A stretch of 64,000 nucleotides of DNA, taken from Actinacidiphila sp. DG2A-62 (GTDB lineage Bacteria > Actinomycetota > Actinomycetes > Streptomycetales > Streptomycetaceae). Both the position numbers and the translations under genes were made by a program. Below, piece after piece: positions 53,495 to 62,595 of this stretch (the stretch's first letter is position 1; each line of letters opens with the position of its first letter). The notes under the pieces are model-generated. The model made no database searches. It was not told the origin of the DNA and worked only from the letters and a program-made list of their open reading frames with translations. Location of the stretch: NCBI RefSeq assembly GCF_035825295.1, contig NZ_JAYMGI010000002.1, positions 3,353,001 through 3,417,000 of the forward strand, given 5' to 3'.

Positions 53495-53521
53495 GCGGCC
53501 GGTTTTCTTGACACCGGCCGC
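53495..53521 (+). promoter_or_regulatory. Inverted repeat around the -35 box of the SIS gene
   Basis: GCGGCCGGT (53495-53503) and ACCGGCCGC (53513-53521) are a perfect 9-bp inverted repeat flanking TTTCTTGAC. The -35 box TTGACA (53508-53513) sits inside it; CACGGT 18 bp downstream is the -10, ending 7 nt before ATG 53545. A repressor site is likely. Confidence 0.55.
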
Positions 53522-53544
53522 GTCCTGGCAGCACGGTGATCCGC

Positions 53545-54321
53545 ATGATCGAGCCCCCCGCGGAGCGCGCGGACCAGGACCCCTCCGACCGGTTCTTCGA
53601 CGCGGCGATCGCGTTGCTGCGCCGGGTGCGCGACGAGGAGGGCGCGGCGATCCGCGCCGCCGCGACGGCGGTGGCCGACGCGGTCGCCGCCGGGGGCCGG
53701 GTGTTCGTCTTCGGCGCGGGACACTCCTCGCTGCCCGCGCAGGACGTGGTGTACCGGGCCGGCGGGCTCGCGCTGGTCAACCTGCTGGCCGTGCCCGGCG
53801 TGGTGGGCGTGGACGTCATGCCCGCCACCCTGGGCAGCGCGCTGGAACGCGTCGAGGGCCTGGCGACCGCGGCGCTGGACACCAGCCCGGCCAGGGCCGG
53901 GGACGTGCTCTTCGTGATCTCGCTGTCCGGGCGCAACACGCTTCCGGTGGAGATGGCCGTGCACGCCCGCGCCCTCGGGCTCACGGTGATCGCCGTGACC
54001 TCCGTCGCGTACGCGGAGCAGACCGGCTCACGCCACTCCTCCGGCACGTTCCTGAAGGACCACGGCGACATCGTGCTGGACTCCAAGATCGCGGTCGGCG
54101 ACGCCGAGCTGGCCGACGAGGCCGTGCCCGCGCCCTTCGCGCCGGCCTCCACGGTGGTCACCAGCGCGCTGATGCAGGCGGTGATGGCGACCGCCGCCAC
54201 CGACCTGGCCCGCCGCGGGATCGCCCCGCCGATGATCCGCTCGGGCAACGTGGACGGCGGCCACGAGTGGAACGGCCGGGTCTTCGAGGAGCACCGCGAG
54301 CGGATCTTCTTCCGCCACTGA
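53545..54321 (+). CDS. SIS-domain protein (sugar isomerase fold)
   Basis: 258 residues from ATG 53545 (leaderless given the promoter); GTG 53536 is upstream and in frame. The SIS fold is complete: [19 protein letters not shown] (phosphosugar-binding loop), [20 protein letters not shown] with SLSG (second binding loop), and [18 protein letters not shown]. There is no HTH, so it is not a RpiR regulator. It is similar in size to the conserved actinobacterial SIS proteins of unassigned substrate, possibly acting on phosphosugars such as N-acetylmuramate or glucosamine derivatives. Confidence 0.85.
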   Translation: MIEPPAERADQDPSDRFFDAAIALLRRVRDEEGAAIRAAATAVADAVAAGGRVFVFGAGHSSLPAQDVVYRAGGLALVNLLAVPGVVGVDVMPATLGSALERVEGLATAALDTSPARAGDVLFVISLSGRNTLPVEMAVHARALGLTVIAVTSVAYAEQTGSRHSSGTFLKDHGDIVLDSKIAVGDAELADEAVPAPFAPASTVVTSALMQAVMATAATDLARRGIAPPMIRSGNVDGGHEWNGRVFEEHRERIFFRH

Positions 54322-54447
54322 CGCGTACGCCACCGAGCCGCCTCTTCGGCCGCTGAGCCACCGAGCCGCCGCACCCGCGCCCGCCTCGTACGGCCCCGTA
54401 CGGCCCCCGTACGGCCTCGGCCCACGTCCCGCGCGGACGCCGGCCCC

Positions 54448-55848
54448 TCAGCGCTCCCCCGCCTGCTCCGCCAGGTCCAGCGCCATCGCGATCCGCGCCG
54501 CGACGTCCTCCGCGTACGCCGCGTCCGCCCGGTCGAACCGCCGCCGCCCCGCGCCGCGCAGGAAGGTGACCGCGCCGACCGTGCGGCCCCTGCTGCGCAG
54601 CACCGAGCAGAGGCCGTGCACGGTGCCGGCCGGCCACCGCCTGGCCGCCGCCCAGGCGTCGGCCTCCGCGCCGGTGCCCGCGCCGGTGCCCGCGGTGCCG
54701 GTGCCGGTGCCCGCGCTCGCGCCGGCGGAACCGGCCGCGCCGCCCGCCTCCCTCGCGCCGAAGGCCGCGCGGACCGTGCCGAGGCGCTTGACCGCCTGCG
54801 GCGCGGGATGGCCCTGGGGGTAGCCGACCGGGATGCCGCCGCCGGGGCCCGGCTCCGCGGGGCCGGGCTCGCGGTCCGGGGTGGCCGCCAGCCGCACCAG
54901 GCGGCCGGCGTCGTCCAGGACGTCGATCAGCGCGTGGTCGGCGAACCCGGCCAGCGCGAAGTCCAGGTGCAGCGCCGCCGCCTCCAGCGCGCTCTCGCAC
55001 TCGGCGGCGGCGCGGTCGGCGCGGTGCAGCTGCTGGGACCTGAAGCGGGCCTGCACGCCCTCCTTCTCGGCGGTCCTGCCCGCGGTGACGTCGGAGAAGA
55101 GCCAGCCGACGCCCAGGGGCGCGGGCTCCTCCCCCAGCGGCGAGCCGAGCCGTACGAAACCGCTGCGCCAGCAGCGCCTGCCGCCCTCGGTGTCGCCGCT
55201 CGGAACCACCCACAGGTCGGTGACCGCGGTCGGCGCGCCCTCGGCGAGGACGTACTGGAGGGCGTTCTCCAGCTCCTCCACGCCCTGGCCCAGCAGGTCG
55301 CCGAGCGGGCGGCCGAGCACGTCGCCGCGGTCGGCCCGCAGCAGCCGCGCCGCCTCGTCGTTGGCCTGCACCGGGCGCAGGTCGGCGTCGATGACCACGA
55401 CGGCCCAGGGGGCGTCGGCGAACAGCGCCTCGCCGAGCGCTATGGAGCGTTCCAGGCCGATCTGGGCGTGCACCTCGGAGAAGGCGCAGTACAGGCCCGC
55501 GGGCCGGCCGTCGGCGTCGGCGACCGCCGCGGACTGGGTGCGCACCAGCACCCGGCGGCCGTCCTTGGTGACCAGCGCGAACTCGTTGACCTGGCGGCCG
55601 GGGCCGTCCATCGCGGCCAGCAGGCGCTCCTCGATCTCCTTGGCGTCGGCGGGCCGGGCCGCCCAGCCGCCGAGGCCGGGCCTGCCCACCGCCTCGGCGG
55701 CGCTCCAGCCGAGGATGCGGGACGCCTCGGCGTTCCAGTGGGTGACCACGCCCTCGCGGTCGAAGGCGCACAGGCCCGCCTCCATGCCGTCGAGCAGCGC
55801 GGCGAGCAGCAGCTCGCCGTGTCGGGATCGCGCATCGGAAGACCGCAC
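54448..55848 (-). CDS. PAS-domain sensor-like protein
   Basis: 466 residues from GTG 55848. Two PAS domains: about 12-125 (DGMEAGLCAFDREGVVTHWN, ILGWSAAEAVGRPGLG) and 135-260 (ALFADAPWAVVVIDADLRPV, GRPLGDLLGQGVEELENALQ). A helical linker (QQLHRADRAAAECESALEAA) is followed by a C-terminal GAF-like domain (DFALAGFADHALIDVLDDAG to the end), with a Gly/Thr/Ala linker. It resembles the sensory half of streptomycete PAS-GAF-SpoIIE phosphatases but lacks the phosphatase, so it would be a sensor or scaffold. Cytoplasmic; ligand unknown. Confidence 0.8.
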   Translation of the reverse strand: MRSSDARSRHGELLLAALLDGMEAGLCAFDREGVVTHWNAEASRILGWSAAEAVGRPGLGGWAARPADAKEIEERLLAAMDGPGRQVNEFALVTKDGRRVLVRTQSAAVADADGRPAGLYCAFSEVHAQIGLERSIALGEALFADAPWAVVVIDADLRPVQANDEAARLLRADRGDVLGRPLGDLLGQGVEELENALQYVLAEGAPTAVTDLWVVPSGDTEGGRRCWRSGFVRLGSPLGEEPAPLGVGWLFSDVTAGRTAEKEGVQARFRSQQLHRADRAAAECESALEAAALHLDFALAGFADHALIDVLDDAGRLVRLAATPDREPGPAEPGPGGGIPVGYPQGHPAPQAVKRLGTVRAAFGAREAGGAAGSAGASAGTGTGTAGTGAGTGAEADAWAAARRWPAGTVHGLCSVLRSRGRTVGAVTFLRGAGRRRFDRADAAYAEDVAARIAMALDLAEQAGER

Positions 55849-56244
55849 GTCACACCATTCAACCCTGGTGTGGGCTGAGTCACACGGGATTTCGATAAAT
55901 GACTTGTCCGTGCTCCGGATCGCTTTTTAGTGTGGGGGCACACATGAAGGGAGGTGGTCTGAAGCATGAGTTGCACTCGGACACGTGAGGTGGCTGCGGG
56001 CTAGCTCCGCGCACTCGGCGTGCGTCGTGATGCTCGCCAATCCCACGCAGTTCACCCGACCCGCGGGCTCGTCGGATCTGTCCGGCCGGTGCTCGGAGCC
56101 ACCCGGCTCCGGGGAGCAGCCCGCGGGTCGCTTCATGTCCGGATTCATGTCGGGATTCATGTCCGGATTCATGTCCGGATACGCGCGGACACGTCCGGGC
56201 GGGCCCGTACGTCCGTCCCGCCCCCGCCCGGCCGGCGCCCCGGC
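55849..56244. other. 396-bp intergenic region with a promoter and a 12-bp tandem repeat
   Basis: TTGTCC (55904-55909) and TTTAGT (55926-55931), spaced 16 bp, look like a + strand promoter. It leads to GGGAGGTGG and a 12-codon [15 protein letters not shown] at about 55966-56004. No real gene follows on that strand, so this could be an sRNA or a leader. Four copies of TTCATGTC(C/G)GGA follow at 56132-56179. Confidence 0.4.
56132..56179. repeat. Four tandem copies of a 12-bp repeat
   Basis: Units at 56132, 56144, 56156 and 56168 read TTCATGTC(C/G)GGA; only the second has G. The array is open in all frames (NPDM repeats on the minus strand) but no flanking coding bias supports translation. It lies 66 bp past the pdxH stop. 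Confidence 0.8.
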
Positions 56245-57037
56245 TCAGGGCGCGAGGCGCTCCACGGCCCAGCCGCCGCCGGCCGCCGGCACGTACCGCA
56301 GCCGGTCGTGCAGCCGGTTCTCGCGGGCCCTGCCAGAACTCCACGCTCACCGGCTCGACGAGGAAGCCGCCCCAGCGCGGCGGCACCGGCACGTCGGTCC
56401 CCTCGGGCCAGCGGGCGGCGGCGGCCGCGTACCGCTCCTCCAGCTCCGCGCGGGAGGCCACCACCGCCGACTGCTCGCTCGCCCACGCGCCGATCCGCGA
56501 GCCGTACGGGCGGCTGCGGAAGTACGCGGCGGTCTCCTCGGCGGGCACCCGGCGCACCGTGCCGGCGACCAGCACCTGGCGGGCCAGCGCGTGCCAGGGG
56601 AAGAGCAGCGCGGCGCGCGGGTTGGCGGTCAGCTCGCGGCCCTTGCGGGAGTCGTAGTTGGTGAAGAAGACGAAGCCGCGCCGGTCGTAGCCCTTGAGCA
56701 GCACCGTGCGGGAGCTGGGCACGCCGTCGGCGTCGGCGGTCGAGAGGACCATCGCGTTCGGCTCGGCGAGCACGCCGTCGCCCGCGGCGGCGACCGCGTC
56801 GCGGAACCAGCGGGCGAACTGCCGGTACGGATCGGCGGCCAGCTCCTGCTCGGTCAGCCCGGCCGCCCGGTACTGGCGGCGCATGGCCGCGGGGTCGGGG
56901 GCGGCGAGCGTGTCTGGGGAGTCGGCGGAGTCAGGGGAGTCGGGGAAGTCGGGGGACTCGAAGGCGTGGAGGGAGTGGAGGGAGCCGGCTCCGGCCGCCT
57001 CGGCCGTCCGGTGGCGCGTGTTCTGTGGTTCGGGCAC
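56245..57037 (-). pseudogene. pdxH: Pyridoxamine 5'-phosphate oxidase, frameshifted near its 3' end
   Basis: Read from GTG 57037 ([16 protein letters not shown]), whose CAAGAT -10-like box ends 6 nt upstream. A tail with [14 protein letters not shown] repeats precedes the family sequence: [40 protein letters not shown] region, [20 protein letters not shown] (FMN-binding) and [20 protein letters not shown]. At the GGG run 56325-56327 one extra base (C in the gene) breaks the frame; removing it restores [17 protein letters not shown] and the normal end ...WAVERLAP with TGA at 56245. PdxH oxidises pyridoxine and pyridoxamine phosphate to PLP with FMN. A single homopolymer indel suggests a sequencing error; the protein is probably functional. 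Confidence 0.85.
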
Positions 57038-57203
57038 GCCGTCATCTTGCAGGAGTCGGCCGGAATCGGGCGGCAGCAGCGCGGTGTGCGGCATCTCACC
57101 CGCTCCCGGGCGGCAGACTGCCGGGAGACTGGATCGCCACACCTTTCACGCACACGTGGTTCACACGCACCTGATCCGACGGAAACGCCAAGGGAGCCGC
57201 TTC

Positions 57204-58304
57204 ATGTCCGACTTCGTGCCGGGACTCGAGGGAGTCGTCGCGTTCGAGACCGAGATCGCCGAGCCGGACAAGGAGGGCGGCTCGCTCCGCTACCGCGGCG
57301 TCGACATCGAGGAACTCGTCGGCCACGTCGGCTTCGGCAACGTCTGGGGGCTGCTGGTGGACGGCCGCTTCAACCCGGGCCTGCCGCCGGCCGAGCCGTT
57401 CCCGATCCCGGTGCACTCCGGGGACATCCGGGTGGACGTCCAGTCCGCGCTGGCCATGCTCGCGCCGGTGTGGGGGCTGAAGCCGCTGCTGGACATCGAC
57501 GAGCACGAGGCCCGGGACAACCTCGCCCGCGCCGCGGTGATGGCGCTGTCCTACGTCGCGCAGTCCGCCCGCGGTCAGGGGCTGCCGATGGTGCCGCAGA
57601 GCGAGATCGACAAGGCGCACTCGATCACCGAGCGGTTCATGATCCGCTGGCGCGGCGAGCCCGACCCCAAGCACGTCGCGGCGGTGGACGCGTACTGGTC
57701 CTCGGCCGCCGAGCACGGCATGAACGCCTCCACCTTCACCGCCCGGGTCATCGCCTCCACCGGCGCGGACGTGGCGGCGGCGCTGTCCGGCGCGGTGGGC
57801 GCGATGTCCGGGCCGCTGCACGGCGGCGCGCCCTCCCGGGTGCTGGGCATGATCGAGGAGATCGAGCGGACCGGCGACGCCGAGGGCTACGTGAAGGCGG
57901 CGCTGGACCGCGGCGAGCGGCTGATGGGCTTCGGCCACCGGGTCTACCGGGCCGAGGACCCGCGCGCCCGGGTGCTGCGGCGCACCGCGCGCGAGCTGGG
58001 CGCGCCGCGCTTCGAGGTCGCCGAGGCGCTGGAGAAGGCCGCGCTGGCCGAGCTGCACGCGCGCCGCCCGGACCGGGTGCTGGCGACGAACGTGGAGTTC
58101 TGGGCGGCCATCGTGCTGGACTTCGCGGAGGTGCCGGCGCACATGTTCACCTCGATGTTCACGTGTGCGCGCACGGCCGGCTGGTCGGCGCACATCCTGG
58201 AGCAGAAGCGCACCGGCCGCCTGGTCCGCCCGTCCGCGCGCTACACCGGCCCGGCGACCCGCCCGGTGCGGGACATCGAGGGGTACGACCGGATCGCGCA
58301 CTGA
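57204..58304 (+). CDS. Citrate synthase
   Basis: 366 residues from ATG 57204 behind AAGGGAG. Family motifs are intact: LRYRGVDIEELVGHVGFGNV, the catalytic His in SAAEHGMNASTFTARVIAST, the substrate loop SGPLHGGAPSRVLGMIEEIE, GFGHRVYRAEDPRARVLRRT with the second His, and the catalytic Asp in EFWAAIVLDFAEVPAHMFTS. At 366 residues it is the short dimeric type II/CitA2-like enzyme of Gram-positive bacteria. It condenses acetyl-CoA with oxaloacetate; methylcitrate synthase activity cannot be excluded. Divergent from pdxH. Confidence 0.93.
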   Translation: MSDFVPGLEGVVAFETEIAEPDKEGGSLRYRGVDIEELVGHVGFGNVWGLLVDGRFNPGLPPAEPFPIPVHSGDIRVDVQSALAMLAPVWGLKPLLDIDEHEARDNLARAAVMALSYVAQSARGQGLPMVPQSEIDKAHSITERFMIRWRGEPDPKHVAAVDAYWSSAAEHGMNASTFTARVIASTGADVAAALSGAVGAMSGPLHGGAPSRVLGMIEEIERTGDAEGYVKAALDRGERLMGFGHRVYRAEDPRARVLRRTARELGAPRFEVAEALEKAALAELHARRPDRVLATNVEFWAAIVLDFAEVPAHMFTSMFTCARTAGWSAHILEQKRTGRLVRPSARYTGPATRPVRDIEGYDRIAH

Positions 58305-59537
<1,233 letters not shown>

Positions 59538-59569
59538 GCTGACCCCGCTCGCGCCGCCGCTCCCGCGCC

Positions 59570-60625
59570 TCAGTCCCGGGGGCGGCGGCGCAGCACCCTG
59601 CGCAGCCAGTACGCCAGGCCGAAGATGCCGGCCAGGATGAAGATGCCGAGCGCCTTGCCGCCCGCCTTGTTCGTCGAGGTGGTGGAGGTGGGCGCGGTCG
59701 AGGGCGTCACCGTGCCCGAGGCGGCCGGGGCGTCGCGGCCCGCGGCGTCCTGGCCCGCACCGCCCGACGCCGCCGTGCCGCCCGCGCTGTCCGGCAGGTC
59801 CTGCCCGCTCAGCGGCACCTTCCACACCTGGCTGTCCGAGCCCTCGCTGCCGTACATCAGCGCCGTGCCGTCCGGGGTGAACGCCACCGACTCGCCCTGC
59901 GGCTGCATCGGCACGGTGACGCTGCCGATCTTCCGCGGCCGGTCGTCGGCCCAGCGGTACTCGGTGGCCCAGAAGTAGCCGCGCAGCACCAGACGGCTGC
60001 CGTCCGGGGAGAAGGAGCCGTCGGTCACCCACGGCACGTCGCCGATCGGTGTGAAGACGTTGACGCCGTGGGCGCTCAGCTTCGCCGGGCCCTGGTAGAG
60101 GTGGCCGCCGTCCTCGTTCTTGCTGGCGATGTAGAGCCGGCCGGTCCTGGGCTGGACCATCAGCGCCTCGGCGTCGCGCGGGCCGTCGGAGTAGCGGACG
60201 GTGTAGCGGGTGACGTCGACGCTCTGGTCGCGCAGCTGCTCGGGCTCGGGGAAGCGGTAGACGTACACCTGCGGCCAGGAGCCGTTCAGGTTGTCGCCGA
60301 TGTCGCCGAGGTAGAGGTCGCCGTCCGGGCCGATGGAGATCGCCTCGACGTCGCGGGCGTGCACGCCGCGCATGGTCACCTTGGCGACGGTCTTCCCGGT
60401 GGCGGAGTCGACGGCGTAGACGTAGGGGCCGTCGCCGCTGTCGTTGTGCGTCCAGTAGATGCCGGGGTGGCTGCGGCTGGCGATCAGCCCGCTGGACTCA
60501 CCGATCCGCGGGTCGCTGATCCGGAAGGCCGCCGACGGGCCGCTGTGGGCGGCGGCCGGCGCCGCGCAGCCGCAGGTCAGGGCGAGGGCCGCGGCAGCGG
60601 TGGCCGCGAGGGGGAACGCACGCAT
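59570..60625 (-). CDS. Secreted, membrane-anchored beta-propeller protein
   Basis: 351 residues from ATG 60625. Signal peptide MRAFPLAATAAAALALTCGC..AAAHS (Cys pair but no clear lipobox). A six-bladed-type propeller of unit WD/YVTN/esterase-like style follows: RIGESSGLIASRSHPGIYWT, GDLYLGDIGDNLNGSWPQVY, TDGSFSPDGSRLVLRGYFWA. Then a Ser/Thr/Ala/Gly linker and a C-terminal anchor GGKALGIFILAGIFGLAYWL with basic RRVLRRRPRD. It faces outside the cell; function is unknown. Divergent from the SGNH hydrolase 35 bp away. Confidence 0.8.
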   Translation of the reverse strand: MRAFPLAATAAAALALTCGCAAPAAAHSGPSAAFRISDPRIGESSGLIASRSHPGIYWTHNDSGDGPYVYAVDSATGKTVAKVTMRGVHARDVEAISIGPDGDLYLGDIGDNLNGSWPQVYVYRFPEPEQLRDQSVDVTRYTVRYSDGPRDAEALMVQPRTGRLYIASKNEDGGHLYQGPAKLSAHGVNVFTPIGDVPWVTDGSFSPDGSRLVLRGYFWATEYRWADDRPRKIGSVTVPMQPQGESVAFTPDGTALMYGSEGSDSQVWKVPLSGQDLPDSAGGTAASGGAGQDAAGRDAPAASGTVTPSTAPTSTTSTNKAGGKALGIFILAGIFGLAYWLRRVLRRRPRD

Positions 60626-60660
60626 GCACCCCAGTGTCCATGGTCCCCCCGCGGTCGGAG

Positions 60661-61356
60661 ATGATGCCCCGCATGCGCTACCTCTTCGTCGGCGACTCCA
60701 TGACCGTCGGCTCGGCCGGCGACTTCACCTGGCGCTACCGGATGTGGCAGCACCTGTGCCGCGGCGGCGAGCCGTTCTCGGTGGTGGGCCCGCGGGTGAC
60801 GCTGTACGACAAGGCGACCGACGCGGCGGACTCCGCGGACTACGCCGACCCGTCCTTCCCGCCGCACGCGCGGCGGCACCTGGCCGGCTGGGGCGAGGGC
60901 TGGCGGCACCTGGCCCCGCTGATCGGCGACGCGGCGCGCGAGCACCGGCCGGACGTGGCCCTGGTCTCGCTCGGCCTGATCGACCTGGGCTTCTTCACCG
61001 ACGCGCGGGAGACCGCCGAGCACGCCGTGCACTTCATCGAGCAGGCCCGCGCGGCCCGGCCGCGGATACGGATGGTGCTGCTGCCGGTGATCCCCAACAC
61101 CCGGGCCGACCTGGACCCGGACTTCGCGGTGCAGTGCGCGGAGCTGAACGAGCGGCTGGCCAAGGCGGTGGCGGACCTGGACACCCCGGCCTCGCCGCTG
61201 CTGATGGCCTCGCGCCCGGAGGGCTACGACATCCGACTGGACACCTACGACGGCACCCACCCCAACGCCGCGGGCGAGCACAAGCTCGCGGCGGCGTTCG
61301 CGGACGCGCTGCACCAGGCGTGGGGCATCGGCGGCCGGTACCAGGCGCGCCCTTGA
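60661..61356 (+). CDS. SGNH/GDSL-family hydrolase
   Basis: 231 residues if started at ATG 60661; ATG 60664 and 60673 (MRYLFVGDSMTVGS) are alternatives, GGTCGGAG being just before the first. Block I is VGDSMTVGSAGDF with the catalytic Ser, block III-like VALVSLGLIDLGFF (Asn replaced), and block V is DGTHPNAAGEHKLAAAFADA with the Asp-x-x-His pair. No signal peptide, so probably cytoplasmic. It would hydrolyse an ester, acyl or acetyl group; substrate unknown. Confidence 0.85.
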   Translation: MMPRMRYLFVGDSMTVGSAGDFTWRYRMWQHLCRGGEPFSVVGPRVTLYDKATDAADSADYADPSFPPHARRHLAGWGEGWRHLAPLIGDAAREHRPDVALVSLGLIDLGFFTDARETAEHAVHFIEQARAARPRIRMVLLPVIPNTRADLDPDFAVQCAELNERLAKAVADLDTPASPLLMASRPEGYDIRLDTYDGTHPNAAGEHKLAAAFADALHQAWGIGGRYQARP

Positions 61357-61372
61357 TTGGAGCGCACTCCAA
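61357..61372. promoter_or_regulatory. MerR-like palindromic operator before the aldo/keto reductase
   Basis: TTGGAG-CGCA-CTCCAA is a 16-bp palindrome between TTGATT (61353-61358) and TTGGCT (61377-61382), an 18-bp spacer. TTGGCT ends 6 nt before ATG 61389. A palindrome filling the -35/-10 spacer is typical of MerR-family promoters; no merR gene lies in the window. Confidence 0.6.
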
Positions 61373-61388
61373 GAGCTTGGCTTGACCC

Positions 61389-62384
61389 ATGGAATACACG
61401 CAGCTCGGACGTACCGGCCTGAAGGTCAGCCGACTGGTCCTGGGGACGATGAACTTCGGCCCGCAGACCGATGAGGCGGACAGCCACGCGATCATGGACG
61501 CGGCGCTCGCGGCCGGCATCAACTACTTCGACACCGCCAACGTCTACGGCTGGGGTGACAACAAGGGCCGCACCGAGGAGATCATCGGCAGCTGGTTCGC
61601 CCAGGGCGGCGACCGCCGCGACAAGACGGTCCTGGCCACCAAGGTGTACGGCCACACGGGTCCGGACGGCCAGTCGTGGCCGAACCACGACAAGCTCAGC
61701 GCGCTCAACATCCGCCGCGCGGTCGAGGCCAGCCTGAAGCGGCTGCGCACCGACTACATCGACGTCTACCAGTTCCACCACGTGGACCGGGCGACGCCGT
61801 GGGAGGAGATCTGGCAGGCGATCGACGTCCTGGTGCAGCAGGGCAAGATCCTCTACGCCGGCTCCAGCAACTTCGCCGGCTGGCACATCGCGCAGGCCAA
61901 CGAGGCGGCGGCGCGGCGGGGTTCGCTCGGCCTGATCACCGAGCAGTGCCTGTACAACCTGGTGGAGCGGCGCGCGGAGATGGAGGTCATCCCGGCGGCG
62001 CAGCACTACGGCCTCGGGGTGATCCCGTGGTCGCCGCTGCACGGCGGGCTGCTCGGCGGGGCGCTGCGCAAGCAGCGCGAGGGCGGCGGCTCCCGCTCGA
62101 CCGGCGGCCGGTCCGCGGACGCGCTGAAGGACACGGCGCAGCGCGACCAGATCCAGGCGTACGAGGACCTGTGCGACAAGCACGGCCTGCAGCCGGGAGA
62201 CGTGGGCCTGGCGTGGCTGCTGACCCGTCCCGGCGTGACCGGTCCGATCGTCGGCCCGCGCACGATGGACCAGCTGGACTCCGCGCTGCGGGCGGTGGAG
62301 CTGACGCTGCCGGAGGAGTTCCTGACCGCGCTGGACGAGATCTTCCCCGGCCCCGGGCCGTCCCCCGAGGCGTTCGCCTGGTGA
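61389..62384 (+). CDS. Aldo/keto reductase
   Basis: 331 residues from ATG 61389, apparently leaderless. TIM-barrel AKR motifs: MEYTQLGRTGLKVSRLVLGT, MDAALAAGINYFDTANVYGW with catalytic Asp and Tyr, VLATKVYG with the catalytic Lys, DYIDVYQFHHVDRATPWEEI with the catalytic His, then the NADPH-binding RPGVTGPIVGPRTMDQLDSA near the C-terminus. YghZ/AKR14-like. It reduces aldehydes or ketones with NADPH, possibly in electrophile detoxification given the MerR-like promoter. Substrate unknown. Confidence 0.92.
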   Translation: MEYTQLGRTGLKVSRLVLGTMNFGPQTDEADSHAIMDAALAAGINYFDTANVYGWGDNKGRTEEIIGSWFAQGGDRRDKTVLATKVYGHTGPDGQSWPNHDKLSALNIRRAVEASLKRLRTDYIDVYQFHHVDRATPWEEIWQAIDVLVQQGKILYAGSSNFAGWHIAQANEAAARRGSLGLITEQCLYNLVERRAEMEVIPAAQHYGLGVIPWSPLHGGLLGGALRKQREGGGSRSTGGRSADALKDTAQRDQIQAYEDLCDKHGLQPGDVGLAWLLTRPGVTGPIVGPRTMDQLDSALRAVELTLPEEFLTALDEIFPGPGPSPEAFAW

Positions 62385-62499
62385 TCCCGGTGGACCGGCC
62401 GGGCCCCGCGGGCGCGGCCGGTCCCGGGGTGCGCCCCGCGGCGTGCCCGCGGCCGGCCCGGTCCTGGCCGGCGGCGCCGCGGGACATCGCCGCGGCGGT

Positions 62500-62586
62500 T
62501 CAGCGCACCGCAGCGGCGACGATCACCACCACGATCAGCAGGACGAAGGCGGCGGTCATCACGCGGGTGCGGGTCTTGGGGTCCAC
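62500..62586 (-). CDS. 28-residue single-helix membrane peptide
   Basis: GTG 62586 to TGA 62500. The sequence is a basic KTRTR segment followed by VMTAAFVLLIVVVIVAAAVR, a single transmembrane helix. Codon use is strongly GC3-biased in line with real genes, and TAGTCT on the minus strand ends 6 nt before the start, a leaderless promoter. Too short for routine gene finders. Similar tiny membrane proteins accompany transporters in streptomycetes; function unknown. It lies 9 bp from the thpR stop on the same strand. Confidence 0.65.
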   Translation of the reverse strand: MDPKTRTRVMTAAFVLLIVVVIVAAAVR

Positions 62587-62595
62587 GCCCCGAGA

